Below are positions 50,524 through 59,113 of a DNA stretch of 64,000 nt, one piece after another. This stretch comes from an uncultured Oscillospiraceae bacterium (lineage in GTDB: Bacteria > Bacillota > Clostridia > Oscillospirales > Oscillospiraceae). Location of the stretch: NCBI GenBank assembly GCA_958423465.1, contig CATZRD010000007.1, positions 10,259-74,258 on the forward strand. The letters run 5' to 3'. A program made the translations under genes and the position numbers. The notes below the pieces were generated by a model, which ran no database searches, was not told the origin of the DNA, and was given only the letters and a program-made list of their open reading frames with translations. Position 1 is the first letter of the stretch. Every line of letters begins with the position of its first letter.

Positions 50524-52007
50524 TGCCGGATTACTATGACAAAAACCAATTCACCGGAGGGCGGACCCCGCCGCCCAAGCCGCCCAAGAAGAACGGCGGA
50601 GAAGGCGGCTGGATCAGCTGGCCCATCATCATCGTGCTGTTCGCTATCGGCGCGTGGCCCTTCGCCCTGGTGCTGATGTTTTTCAATATCTTCGGCGGGG
50701 AGGCGAAGAAGGCCGCTCCCGGCGCCGCCGCCAAGGCACAGGAGGCCGCGGCTAAAGCCCAGGCGGCGGCGGAGCAGGCGGCAGCCAGGGCCCGGGAGGC
50801 GGCCCAGGCCGCCCATGCCGCCGGGCCCCGGAAGAGCGCTGCCCAGGAGAGCATGGAAAAGGCCCGGGCCGCCCGGAACGGACAACCGGGCCATATCACC
50901 GACCCTGAGGCGCTGGCGGAGGAGTTCACCCGGGCGGCGGAGCGGCAGTCCGCTCAGCGCCCCGCCCGGAAAACCTCCGGCAAGGCGGCCAAGACCGTCA
51001 AGCCCACGGTAAAGAAGCAGAAGCTGCCGGGCAAGGCTCTGCGGGTGCTGGGGATCATCTTCCTGGCTATCGGCGCGCTGGTGGGCATGAGCTTCCTGGC
51101 GGATGTGCTCCAGGGCTTCTGGGTGGACTTTGATGACTTTTTCGCCAGCGTGGGTTTCCTGGCCTCCGGCGGCATCATGTGGGGCCGGGGCCAGTATCTG
51201 GCCCGCATGACCCGGCGGAGCCAGCGGTATATCCTGGCTATCGGCGGGGCGGACACCATGCCCATCGAGGAGATCGCCAAGCGGGTGAACCGCACGCCGG
51301 ACAAGGCCGCCAGAGAGCTGCAAAAGCTCATCGACAAGGGCTATCTGGGGGACGACGCCTATATCGACCGGGAGCGGGGCTATTTCCTGCGCTTCGGAGC
51401 CACGGTGTCGGAGCCGGAGGCCGAGCGCGCGCCCCAGCCCGCCCCCAAGGAGGCCGAGGAGGGCTATTCCGGCGTCCTGCGGAACATCCGCCGGGCCAAC
51501 GACCGCATCGCCGACGAGGAGCTGAGCCGGAAGATCGACCGGCTGGAGCAGGTCACAGGCCTCATTTTCCGGGAGGTGGAGGAGCACCCGGAAAAGCGGG
51601 AGCGCATCCGCACCTTCTTCGACTACTACCTGCCCACCACCCAGAAGCTGCTGGACGCCTACGCCGAGTTCGAGGAGACCGGCGTGGACGGAGAGCACCT
51701 GCGGGAGGCCAAGGAGCGCATCGAGCAGACCATGGACGCCATCGTGGAGGGCTTCGAGCATCAGCTGGACCAGCTCTACTCCGTGGACGCCATGGACGTG
51801 GTCAGCGACATCAAGGTCATGGAGACCATGCTCTACCGGGATACCGCCTCCGTGGCCAAGGATTTCGGCTTCGCGCCGGAGGAGAAGTCCGGCAGAAAGG
51901 CGGCGGCCAGGAAGGCCCCGGCTCAGCCGGAGCTGCGGACCGAGCCGTCCCAGCCGCCGGAGCAGAAGTCCGACGATCCCGACAAGCCCATCCAGCTGGA
52001 GCTGTAA
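50520..52007 (+). CDS. XpaC/TelA-like 5-bromo-4-chloroindolyl phosphate hydrolysis family protein
   Basis: A 495-residue protein in several sections. Pro-rich start, one membrane segment (about 35-60, WPIIIVLFAIGAWPFALVLMFF), then an Ala/Lys-rich stretch with AAAKAQ-type repeats (about 65-105) predicted as an amphipathic helix. Two more hydrophobic segments lie at about 175-225. The C-terminal half is soluble and ends in an XpaC-like block (RIRTFFDYYLPTTQKLLDAYAEFEETG). XpaC/TelA relatives are linked to stress and toxic-anion resistance; the activity is not known. A strong terminator follows. Confidence 0.75.
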   Translation: MMPDYYDKNQFTGGRTPPPKPPKKNGGEGGWISWPIIIVLFAIGAWPFALVLMFFNIFGGEAKKAAPGAAAKAQEAAAKAQAAAEQAAARAREAAQAAHAAGPRKSAAQESMEKARAARNGQPGHITDPEALAEEFTRAAERQSAQRPARKTSGKAAKTVKPTVKKQKLPGKALRVLGIIFLAIGALVGMSFLADVLQGFWVDFDDFFASVGFLASGGIMWGRGQYLARMTRRSQRYILAIGGADTMPIEEIAKRVNRTPDKAARELQKLIDKGYLGDDAYIDRERGYFLRFGATVSEPEAERAPQPAPKEAEEGYSGVLRNIRRANDRIADEELSRKIDRLEQVTGLIFREVEEHPEKRERIRTFFDYYLPTTQKLLDAYAEFEETGVDGEHLREAKERIEQTMDAIVEGFEHQLDQLYSVDAMDVVSDIKVMETMLYRDTASVAKDFGFAPEEKSGRKAAARKAPAQPELRTEPSQPPEQKSDDPDKPIQLEL

Positions 52008-52022
52008 CGCGGAATATAAGAA

Positions 52023-52047
52023 GGAGGCCGCCCGCCGGGCGGCCTCC
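52023..52047. terminator. Bidirectional terminator between the XpaC-like gene and yqeC
   Basis: GGAGGCCGCCC and its complement form an 11-bp stem with a 3-base loop, between convergent genes, followed by GTTCTGTTT on the plus strand. Confidence 0.85.
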
Positions 52048-52054
52048 GTTCTGT

Positions 52055-52729
52055 TTATGTTCCGGCGGCGTACCACTCTCCCCGCCGGAGGGACCCGGCG
52101 TATACCGGGACGTCCAGCAGGCCCGCCAGCCGGGCGGCGGCGTCCCGCTGGGCTCTGCTCTCCGTCTGGTTGAGGAATACCATGTCCCCCAGGCCCTCTT
52201 CCCGCAGCAGCGCCGCCAGATTCTGGACCGTCACCGGGTCCTCCGGGGCGGCGCCGGTGAGCCGGCAGAACCGCTCCGGCCGGTGGACGGCCTCCTCCAC
52301 AGGGCGGCCCAGACCGGAGGCCCCCGCCACCAGAACGGTCCGGCCCGCCTCCGGCGGGATCACCGGCTCATGGGACAGATGGGCCTTGACGGGCCGCTGC
52401 CGGGAGCCGTCTGCCTCCACCAGGACGTAGTCCGCCATTTCCGCCAGCACCGCCATGGGCAGGGAGGGGGCGGTCAGCTTGCCCTCCGCCGCCGGAGTCC
52501 CCAGACAGAGGCAGGGCCTTTGCGCCAGCGCCTCCGCCAGCGCCTGGGGGGAGGCGGGGTCCAGCGCCGGCAGGCGGGGAGAGGGAAAGATATGGGTGGT
52601 GGTACAGAGGATCACTCTGGCCCCGGGAGCCAGCTCCCGGACCAGGGTATCGAGGAGGGCGGTCTTGCCGCCGCCGCCGATCACGGCGGTGACGCCCGGC
52701 TGTACGCCCAGCAGCCGATACAGTTCCAT
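52055..52729 (-). CDS. yqeC: Selenium-dependent molybdenum hydroxylase accessory protein YqeC
   Basis: A 224-residue protein with a P-loop GGGGKTALLDTL (residues 18-29), TTTHIFPS, VLVEADGSRQRPVKAH and VHRPERF. This is the YqeC family of putative SIMIBI-type GTPases tied to selenium-dependent molybdenum hydroxylases. It helps maturation of the labile-selenium cofactor by association with SelD, XdhC and the hydroxylase. xdhC is four genes away on the same strand and selD at the window end. The ribosome site is weak and a 25-base AT-rich hairpin lies just upstream. Confidence 0.85.
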   Translation of the reverse strand: MELYRLLGVQPGVTAVIGGGGKTALLDTLVRELAPGARVILCTTTHIFPSPRLPALDPASPQALAEALAQRPCLCLGTPAAEGKLTAPSLPMAVLAEMADYVLVEADGSRQRPVKAHLSHEPVIPPEAGRTVLVAGASGLGRPVEEAVHRPERFCRLTGAAPEDPVTVQNLAALLREEGLGDMVFLNQTESRAQRDAAARLAGLLDVPVYAGSLRRGEWYAAGT

Positions 52730-52771
52730 ATGTCCTACTTTCTGGTGTTTTTAAATTTAATAAACACCGAT

Positions 52772-54385
52772 TTATTTTCTACCAGGACGGGACGAAAGAT
52801 ATTCTCCTGCGGCCAGTACCGCCCAGGCGGCGCGGATGCCGTCGGCAGCGGCGGACATGATCCCGCCGGCGTAGCCCGCCCCCTCGCCGCAGGGCCAGAG
52901 GCCCCGGACCGGGGACTGCCCCTCCGCATCCCGCAGAATACGCAGGGGGCAGGAGGAACGGCTCTCCACCGCCGTCAGCACCGCGTCGCCCTGGGCGAAG
53001 CCCGGCAGCTTCCGGTCCAGAATGGGCAGGGCCTCCGCCAGAGCCTGACAGATGAAGTCCGGCAGGACCTGCCACAGGTCGCCCCAGGTCACGCCGGGGC
53101 GGTAGGTGGGCCTGACCCGGCCGGGACCGGCGGAGGGACGGCGGGCCAGAAAATCCTCCACCCGCTGGGCGGGAGCGAAATAGCCGCCGCCTCCCGCAGC
53201 GTAGGAGCGCTCCTCCAGCGCCCGCTGAAAGGCGATCCCCGCCAGGGGGCCCTCCCCGCCGTAGTCCGAGGGGCCTACCGACACCAGCAGTCCGCCGTTG
53301 ATGTTCTCACCGTCCCGGGCGTAGAGGCTCATGCCGTTGGTGACGGCCCGCTCCGCCTCGCTGGCGGCGGCCACCACCGTTCCGCCGGGGCAGACGCAGA
53401 AGCTGAACACCCCCCGGCCGCCGGCCAGATGGCAGCTAAGCTTATAGCTGGCGGCGCCCAGACGGGGGTGGCCCGCCATGGACTTGTACTGCGCCGCGTC
53501 CAGATCCGCCTGCCGGTGCTCGATGCGCACGCCCACGGCCATGGGCTTGGCCTCCATGGGCACCCCGGCGGCGTAGAGCGCCTCAAAGGTGTCCCGGGCG
53601 CTGTTGCCCAGAGCCAGCACCGCCTGCTCCGCCGGGAGGATATAGGGACTCTCCGGTCCCTCCACCTCCAGAGCGCGGAGCCGCCCCTCCGCCAGACGCA
53701 GCCCCGTCAGCCGGTGGCCGAAGCGGATATCGCAGCCCAGCTCCTCCAGCTGGCGGCGGAGATTGACCAGGACCAGATGGAGGTAGTCGGTGCCCACATG
53801 GGGCTTGGCGTCCCAGAGGATGCTCTCCGGCGCGCCGCACCGGACCAGCTCCTCCAGAATGTACCGGTGGCACAGGTCCCTGGTGCCGGTGTTCAGCTTC
53901 CCGTCGGAGAAGGCCCCGGCCCCGCCCTCGCCGAACTGCACGTTGGAGTGAAGGTCCAGAACGCCGGCGGCCCAGAACCGCTCCACGTCCTCCGCCCGCC
54001 GCTCCACCGGCTGGCCCTGCTCCAGCAGAATGGGGCGCTGGCCGGCCTGGGCCAGGGTCAGGGCCGCGAAGAGACCTCCCGGTCCCGCGCCCACCACCAC
54101 CGGGGATACCGCCGGGGCCGGGCGGGGCGCCGGGGGAACATAGGGCCGTTCCGTGACCCGGGAGACTTTGGCCCAGCGGCACCGCTTCAGGACCCGGGCC
54201 TCGTCCTTGACCTCCGCCCGCAGGGTGTAGACCAGACGCACGCCCTCCCGGGCGTCCACGGCCCGGCGCAGGACCGTCAGCTTCCGGATGCTCTCCGCCG
54301 GGACCCGCAGGGCCGCCGCCGCCTTTTCCCGCAGCAGGGCCTCGTCCTGATCCAGATTCAGCTTGATTCCCTCGATTTGCAGCAT
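52772..54385 (-). CDS. FAD-dependent oxidoreductase of the COG2509 type
   Basis: A 537-residue flavoprotein. Residues 1-95 are a family-specific N-terminal domain (LNLDQDEALLREKAAAAL), followed by the FAD-binding GAGPGGLFAALTLAQAG, the FGEGGAGAFSDGKLNTG block, VLALGNSARDTFEAL, and the C-terminal LWPCGEGAGYAGGIMSAAADGIRAA. The function is unknown in the family; it is abundant in gut Firmicutes. It lies between iclR and yqeC and may belong to the same set, though no functional tie is proven. Confidence 0.85.
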   Translation of the reverse strand: MLQIEGIKLNLDQDEALLREKAAAALRVPAESIRKLTVLRRAVDAREGVRLVYTLRAEVKDEARVLKRCRWAKVSRVTERPYVPPAPRPAPAVSPVVVGAGPGGLFAALTLAQAGQRPILLEQGQPVERRAEDVERFWAAGVLDLHSNVQFGEGGAGAFSDGKLNTGTRDLCHRYILEELVRCGAPESILWDAKPHVGTDYLHLVLVNLRRQLEELGCDIRFGHRLTGLRLAEGRLRALEVEGPESPYILPAEQAVLALGNSARDTFEALYAAGVPMEAKPMAVGVRIEHRQADLDAAQYKSMAGHPRLGAASYKLSCHLAGGRGVFSFCVCPGGTVVAAASEAERAVTNGMSLYARDGENINGGLLVSVGPSDYGGEGPLAGIAFQRALEERSYAAGGGGYFAPAQRVEDFLARRPSAGPGRVRPTYRPGVTWGDLWQVLPDFICQALAEALPILDRKLPGFAQGDAVLTAVESRSSCPLRILRDAEGQSPVRGLWPCGEGAGYAGGIMSAAADGIRAAWAVLAAGEYLSSRPGRK

Positions 54386-54416
54386 AGCGCCGCTCCTTTC
54401 CGGGCCGCAGCCCGCT

Positions 54417-55205
54417 CTATGCGTGGGAAAGCCCGCCCCGGTAGCCCAGATCGAAAGAGATCCGCCGGGCGGCGTCCCGTACCAGATGAGTGGCCCGCTC
54501 CAGCTCCGGGGCGTCCATCCGCCGGAACATACCCACGGCGCACAGGGCGTAGGCCGCCTGCCCCTCCACGTCGAACACGGGGGCCGAGACGGACCGCAGG
54601 CCGATGCGGAATTCGCCGTTTTCCAGAGCGAAGCCCCGCTCCCGGATCTGAGCCAGGTCCTCCTCCAGAGCCTCGGCGCTTCTGTGGCTGTGGGGGGTGT
54701 AATCCTCGAACCGGCAGGTCCGCAGCAAAGCCCGCCGCCGCTGAGGCGGCAGATAGGCCAGCAGCAGCTTGCCCTGGGAGGTGCAGTGGAGGGGCAGCCT
54801 GGCCCCCCGCTGGGAGGCCACCCGGTAGTTGCCGTGGGCCACGGCGCTGTCCAGAATCAGCACGCCGTCCCGGTCCAGCGCCGCCAGATTGACGGTTTCT
54901 CCTGTCTCCTCCGCCGCCCGGCGCATAGGCTCCGCCGCGGCCTCCAGCACGTTCCAGCCGCTGGATACGGCGCAGCCGTACTCGAACAGCCGGGTCCCCA
55001 GCCGGTAGCGGCCGTCCTCGCCGGACTGTTCCACCACCGACGAGGGGCGCATGGCCGCCAGCAGGCCGTGGGCGGTGGCTTTGGGGATGCCGGTGCGCCG
55101 GGACAGCTCCCCCAGGCTCAGGGGGCCGCCGGCCTGGGCCAGACAGTTCAGCAGTTCCATGGCCTTCACCACGGACTGGACCCGGCCCGGCTCCCGGCCG
55201 GTCAT
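54417..55205 (-). CDS. IclR-family transcriptional regulator
   Basis: A 262-residue regulator. The N-terminal winged helix (MELLNCLAQAGGPLSLGELSRRTGIPKATAHGLLAAM, about residues 17-53) is followed by the IclR effector domain with LHCTSQGKLLLAYLP and RGFALENGEF. It should bind an organic acid or aromatic-type effector. It overlaps xdhC by 4 bases (ATGA), so both are co-expressed, which suggests it responds to a purine- or aromatic-degradation signal, an inference only. Confidence 0.92.
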   Translation of the reverse strand: MTGREPGRVQSVVKAMELLNCLAQAGGPLSLGELSRRTGIPKATAHGLLAAMRPSSVVEQSGEDGRYRLGTRLFEYGCAVSSGWNVLEAAAEPMRRAAEETGETVNLAALDRDGVLILDSAVAHGNYRVASQRGARLPLHCTSQGKLLLAYLPPQRRRALLRTCRFEDYTPHSHRSAEALEEDLAQIRERGFALENGEFRIGLRSVSAPVFDVEGQAAYALCAVGMFRRMDAPELERATHLVRDAARRISFDLGYRGGLSHA

Positions 55206-56239
55206 GCCCGGTCCTCCCGGCGGGTGGGACGGCCCCAGCGGCAGGCGATGAGCTGAGCCGTCACGGACACCGCCACCTCCGCCGGGGTCTCGCCGCCGAT
55301 GTCCAGACCGATGGGGGCGTGGACCCGCCGGATGTCCGCCTCTGTGAAGCCCTCCGCCAAAAGGCGCTCCCGGGTGGCGGCCACCTTTTTCCGGCTGCCG
55401 ATGCAGCCGATATACCGGGCGGGGGTGGTCAGCACCTGGGCGAGGATCTCATAGTCCCCCTGATGGCCGGGGGTCATGATGACCGCGTAGTCCTCCGCCG
55501 TCAGCGGGGGCAGACGGTCCAGCGCCCCGGCGAAGGGACCCCAGCGCAGCTCCGCCCCGTCGGGGAAGAAGCTCCGGTCCAGGGACTCTTTGCGCTGGTC
55601 GTAGACCAGGACCCGGAAGTCCGTCAGGGCCAGCATATGGGCCAAAGCCCGGCCCACATGGCCCGCGCCGAAGAGGTACACCGTCCCCTCCGGGCAGAGA
55701 GGCTGGACCAGCAGGGCGGGGGAGCCCTCCTCAAACCGGCACCGCCGGTCCGCCAGGGCCTTCAGACGGTCCGCCGCCGCCCCGTCGGGGAAGGGGGAGC
55801 CGGCAGCGCCGTACAGCCCCCAGCGCCAGTCCCCGCCCTCCAGGGTCGTGACCAGCCACGCCTTTTCCCCGGCGCGGGTCCGCTCCGCCGCCTCCGCCAG
55901 CACTGGCAGAAGCTCCTCCCTCCGGTCCGGGGCGACATGCTGGAACAGCACCTCCAACTGGCCGCCGCAGATCATGCCCAGATCCGCCGCCTGGCCGCTG
56001 GTGAGGACGTACCGCTTCCGGCGGCTCTCGCCGGAGCGCAGCAGCTCCTCCGCCAGGCGGGCGGCCTCGTACTCCACCGCGCCACCGCCGATGGTGCCCA
56101 GGGGGCGGCCTCCCTCCGAAACCAGCATCCACGCCCCCGCGCCCCGGGGGGCGGAGCCGGTACTGGATAGAATCGTGACCAGCACCGCCCGCCGGCCCTC
56201 CTCCAGCGATCGGCTCAGGGCCGCAAACAGATCCAACAT
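55202..56239 (-). CDS. xdhC: XdhC/CoxI-family protein
   Basis: A 345-residue XdhC: LVTILSSTGSAPRGAGAWMLV and GTIGGGAVEYEA at the N-terminus, then a Rossmann domain with VYLFGAGHVGRALAHMLALTDFRVLVYDQRKE and VIMTPGHQGDYEIL, then IGCIGSRKK and HAPIGLDIGGETPAEVAVSV. XdhC binds molybdenum cofactor and helps sulfuration/insertion into xanthine dehydrogenase-type enzymes. No hydroxylase gene is in the window. It heads the xdhC-iclR-COG2509-yqeC group. Confidence 0.93.
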   Translation of the reverse strand: MLDLFAALSRSLEEGRRAVLVTILSSTGSAPRGAGAWMLVSEGGRPLGTIGGGAVEYEAARLAEELLRSGESRRKRYVLTSGQAADLGMICGGQLEVLFQHVAPDRREELLPVLAEAAERTRAGEKAWLVTTLEGGDWRWGLYGAAGSPFPDGAAADRLKALADRRCRFEEGSPALLVQPLCPEGTVYLFGAGHVGRALAHMLALTDFRVLVYDQRKESLDRSFFPDGAELRWGPFAGALDRLPPLTAEDYAVIMTPGHQGDYEILAQVLTTPARYIGCIGSRKKVAATRERLLAEGFTEADIRRVHAPIGLDIGGETPAEVAVSVTAQLIACRWGRPTRREDRA

Positions 56240-56268
56240 GGCCTTTTCCTCCTTTGCCGTGATTTGGT

Positions 56269-56297
56269 TTGACAGACGCGGCGGCGTCTGCTATACT
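56269..56297 (+). promoter_or_regulatory. Promoter with embedded palindrome, ABC-2 exporter operon
   Basis: TTGACA (56269-56274), a 17-base spacer and TATACT (56292-56297). The spacer carries AGACGC (56274-56279) and GCGTCT (56284-56289), a 6-bp inverted repeat suited to a repressor. The start codon is about 210 bases downstream. Confidence 0.75.
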
Positions 56298-56330
56298 GAA
56301 TATCCTTTTCCTGTTTTTGGGGAAAGAGAG

Positions 56331-56410
56331 TATTTTGTCCGGCGGGGGACAGGCTCGTGACCGCCCCCGCCATCCGGTCCGCCGAGGCGGACCGCTCTCC
56401 TGACGAAATA
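56331..56410 (+). ncRNA. Structured 5' leader with three-way-junction potential
   Basis: P1 pairs TATTTTGTC (56331-56339) with GACGAAATA (56402-56410) including one G-U. Inside lie P2, GGCGGGGG (56341-56348) with CCCCCGCC (56364-56371), and P3, CGGTCCGCC (56375-56383) with GGCGGACCG (56386-56394). It sits between the promoter and the ABC-2 ATPase gene. No known riboswitch class is recognised and no terminator follows. Confidence 0.5.
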
Positions 56411-56506
56411 TTTCCCGGACCGCTTTTAAGGCCATGGAGCCGTCCCAATCGTCTCCCGCTGGTCTGACCGCCCCGGGGCATCTTTCAACCAAGGAGGCAA
56501 AAATCT

Positions 56507-57304
56507 GTGATCGAAATGCGAGGGATCAACAAGACGTATCACGTCCGGCGGCGGGAGGCCGGACTGGGCAGCGCGGTGAAAAGCCTCTTTGCCCACGACA
56601 CCCAGGACGTCCCCGCCCTGCGGGATATGTCCTTCACCATCCCCGACGGCCAGATCGTGGGCTACATCGGACCCAACGGCGCGGGAAAATCCACCACCAT
56701 CAAGATCCTCTGCGGCATTCTGCGGCCGGACAGCGGGACCTGCGCGGTGAACGGCCTGGTGCCCTGGGAGGACCGGAAGCGCCACGTGGCCCGGCTGGGG
56801 GTGGTGTTCGGCCAGCGCAGCCAGCTGTGGTGGGACGTGCCGGTGATGGACTCGTTCCTGCTGCTGCGGGACATCTACCGGGTGCCGGAGGACCGGTTCC
56901 GGGAAAACGTGGACATGCTCACGGAGCTGCTGGACCTGGGGGATCTGCTGAAGACCCCGGCCCGGACCCTGTCCCTGGGCCAGCGGATGCGGTGCGAGAT
57001 CGCTGCGGCCCTGCTCCACAGCCCCCAGGTCCTGTTTCTGGACGAGCCCACCATCGGTCTGGACGCGGTGAGCAAGCTGCGGGTCCGGGATTTTATCCGG
57101 GAGCAGAACCGGCAGCGGGGCACCACCGTGATCCTCACCACCCACGACATGCAGGACATCGACGCCCTGTGCCAGCGGGTGCTCCTCATCGGCAAGGGCC
57201 GCCTTCTTCTGGACGGCGCGCCCCGGGAGATCCGGGCCATGGCGGGGGAAAATCTCTCCACCGAGGAGTCGGTGGCGGACCTGTACCGCCGGTTCGGGAT
57301 CTGA
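56507..57304 (+). CDS. ABC-2 transporter ATPase
   Basis: A 265-residue ATPase with Walker A GPNGAGKSTTIK, Q-loop VFGQRSQL, signature LSLGQRMRCEIAAALLHSP, Walker B VLFLDEPTIGLD and H-loop TTHDMQD. The C-terminal extension is of the drug/polyketide exporter (DrrA-like) type. The start is GTG with AAGGAGG upstream. It is followed after 12 bases by the first of two permease genes. Together they would form a heterodimeric exporter. Confidence 0.93.
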   Translation: MIEMRGINKTYHVRRREAGLGSAVKSLFAHDTQDVPALRDMSFTIPDGQIVGYIGPNGAGKSTTIKILCGILRPDSGTCAVNGLVPWEDRKRHVARLGVVFGQRSQLWWDVPVMDSFLLLRDIYRVPEDRFRENVDMLTELLDLGDLLKTPARTLSLGQRMRCEIAAALLHSPQVLFLDEPTIGLDAVSKLRVRDFIREQNRQRGTTVILTTHDMQDIDALCQRVLLIGKGRLLLDGAPREIRAMAGENLSTEESVADLYRRFGI

Positions 57305-57316
57305 GGGGGCGGCGGT

Positions 57317-58120
57317 ATGAAGCAATATCTGTCCTTTTTCAGGATGCGCCTGGTGGCGGGCCTTCAGTACCGGGCCGCCGCCCTGGCGGGTATGAGCACC
57401 CAGTTCGTCTGGGGGACTCTGGAGGTGCTGGTCTACCGGGCCTTCTGGCTGGAAAGCCCGGAAAAATTCCCCATGGGCATGGAGGCCCTGGCCTCCTACA
57501 TCTGGCTCCAGCAGGCGTTTCTGGCTTTTTTCTCCCTGTGGCAGTGGGAGGCGCCCCTGATGGACGCGGTCCAGTCCGGGGACATCGCCTATGAGCTGAC
57601 CCGGCCCACGGACCTGTACGGCATGTGGATGGCCCGGTCCATGGCCCTGCGGCTGAGCCGGGCGGCCCTGCGCTGCTGGCCCATCCTGCTGGTGGCGGCC
57701 TTCATTCCCGCCCCCTATGGCCTGCGCCTGCCTGCGTCTCTCGCCGCCTTCGGCCTCTTTCTGGTCTCCATGGCCCTGATGCTGACGGTGGTGTGCGCCC
57801 TGGTGCTGGTGATCTACGCCCTGGGCTTTACCATGGAGTCCACCAGAGGCGTCCGGTGGCTGGCGCTGTCGGCGGCGGACCTGCTGGGGGGCGCCGTGGT
57901 GCCCCTGCCCTTTCTGCCGGAGCCCCTGCGGACCTTCGCCGCTCTCAGCCCCTTCGGGGCCATGCAGAACGTGCCCCTGCGGATCTACAGCGGGGATCTG
58001 GCCGGCGGGGATCTGGCCGCCGCCATGGGCCTTCAGGCGTTCTGGTGCGTCTTTCTCATCGCCCTGGGGGCGCGGATGACCCGCTCCGGCGTCCGCCGGA
58101 CGGTGGTTGCGGGAGGGTAA
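57317..58120 (+). CDS. ABC-2 permease, subunit 1
   Basis: A 267-residue membrane protein with about six hydrophobic segments: an N-terminal MKQYLSFFRMRLVAGLQYRAAALAG (typical of ABC-2/DUF990 permeases), LASYIWLQQAFLAFFSLW and DIAYELTRPTDLYGMW in the first half. No other motif is visible. It pairs with the 260-residue permease downstream. Its stop codon is the first part of a perfect 28-base palindrome, so any transcript arm there may fold. Confidence 0.88.
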   Translation: MKQYLSFFRMRLVAGLQYRAAALAGMSTQFVWGTLEVLVYRAFWLESPEKFPMGMEALASYIWLQQAFLAFFSLWQWEAPLMDAVQSGDIAYELTRPTDLYGMWMARSMALRLSRAALRCWPILLVAAFIPAPYGLRLPASLAAFGLFLVSMALMLTVVCALVLVIYALGFTMESTRGVRWLALSAADLLGGAVVPLPFLPEPLRTFAALSPFGAMQNVPLRIYSGDLAGGDLAAAMGLQAFWCVFLIALGARMTRSGVRRTVVAGG

Positions 58121-58144
58121 CTTTTTCTTGAAAGAAAAAGTTAC
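58117..58144. repeat. Perfect 28-bp palindrome at the stop of permease 1
   Basis: GTAACTTTTTCTT and AAGAAAAAGTTAC, 13 bp each with a 2-base GA centre. It contains the TAA of permease 1. A/T-rich arms resemble a terminator, but the same operon continues after about 95 bases. Confidence 0.7.
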
Positions 58145-58237
58145 CAAAAAGAACTTTAACGCGCTCTCTCCCCGCTGCCGCCTCCCACATATCCGCACGG
58201 TAACGGAGAGAGGGCTTTATGGGAGAATGTATCGATT

Positions 58238-59020
58238 ATGAGTACCGTAAAACTCTATTTCAAATTTCTGGCGGTCCATCTCAAGTCCGCCATGGCCTAC
58301 AAAAGCTCCTTCTTTTTGAGCTGTCTCGGCTCCATGCTGAGCACGGTGAACGTCTTTCTGGGGGTGGTGTTCCTTCTGGACCGGTTCGGGGCCGTGGGGG
58401 GCTACACCCTGCCCCAGCTCTCGTTGTGCTACGCGGTGATTCTGCTGGCCACCTCTCTGGCGGAGTGCTTCGCCCGGGGGTTCGACAGCTTCGCCCAGGT
58501 GCTGGCCCAGGCCCAGTTCGACCGGGTCCTGGTCCGGCCCCGGTCCCTGGTATTCCAGGTGCTGTGCCAGGACATGCGGCCCCAGATGCTGGCGCGGGTG
58601 CTCCAGGGGGCAGTGATGCTGATTTGGGGCGTCTGTTCCGGCGGCGTGGCCTGGACGGCGGGGAAGGTCCTGACCCTGACCGCCATGGTGTTGTGCGGGG
58701 CGGCGGTGTTCTTCGGGCTGTTTCTTGTCAACGCGGCCCTGTGCTTTTTCACCACCGAGAGTCTGGAGGTCATGAACATCTTCACCGACGCCCCCCGGGA
58801 GTACGGCAAGTACCCCTTCGGCATCTACGGCAGGCCGGTGCTGCTGGTGCTGACCTTCCTGGTGCCTCTGGCCCTGGTGCAGCACTGGCCCCTCCAGTAT
58901 CTTCTGGATCGGGGGCCGGGGTGGTACGGGGCGCTGCCCCTGCTGGCCCTGCTGTTTCTCATTCCCTGCGCCGCCCTGTGGCGGCTGGGGGTGCGGCACT
59001 ACCGCTCCACCGGCTCCTGA
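58238..59020 (+). CDS. ABC-2 permease, subunit 2
   Basis: A 260-residue protein with about six hydrophobic segments: KLYFKFLAVHLKSAMAYKSSFFLSCLGSML, then LCYAVILLATSLAECFARGFDSFAQVL and FDRVLVRPRSLVFQVLCQDMRPQ. It is similar in layout to subunit 1, as expected for the second half of an ABC-2 exporter. The ATG is preceded by only a modest ribosome site (GGAGAATG). A long hairpin follows about 90 bases after the stop. Confidence 0.87.
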   Translation: MSTVKLYFKFLAVHLKSAMAYKSSFFLSCLGSMLSTVNVFLGVVFLLDRFGAVGGYTLPQLSLCYAVILLATSLAECFARGFDSFAQVLAQAQFDRVLVRPRSLVFQVLCQDMRPQMLARVLQGAVMLIWGVCSGGVAWTAGKVLTLTAMVLCGAAVFFGLFLVNAALCFFTTESLEVMNIFTDAPREYGKYPFGIYGRPVLLVLTFLVPLALVQHWPLQYLLDRGPGWYGALPLLALLFLIPCAALWRLGVRHYRSTGS

Positions 59021-59113
59021 CCGGGCCTTTTCTGTGCCCAGTTTACCACAAAACCGTTCGGCATACAAGTCATAATATTCCGTGATACCGAACACCATTT
59101 TGAATCGAATCGA

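Noticed and set aside
51179..54892. A 1237-codon plus-strand frame across the XpaC-like gene, yqeC and COG2509 genes
   Set aside because: It crosses genes on both strands, shows no motif and is explained by GC bias.
56331..56410. Assigning the ABC-2 leader to a named riboswitch (guanidine, fluoride or other)
   Set aside because: I could not match the conserved loop sequences of any known class, so it is left as an unnamed structured leader.
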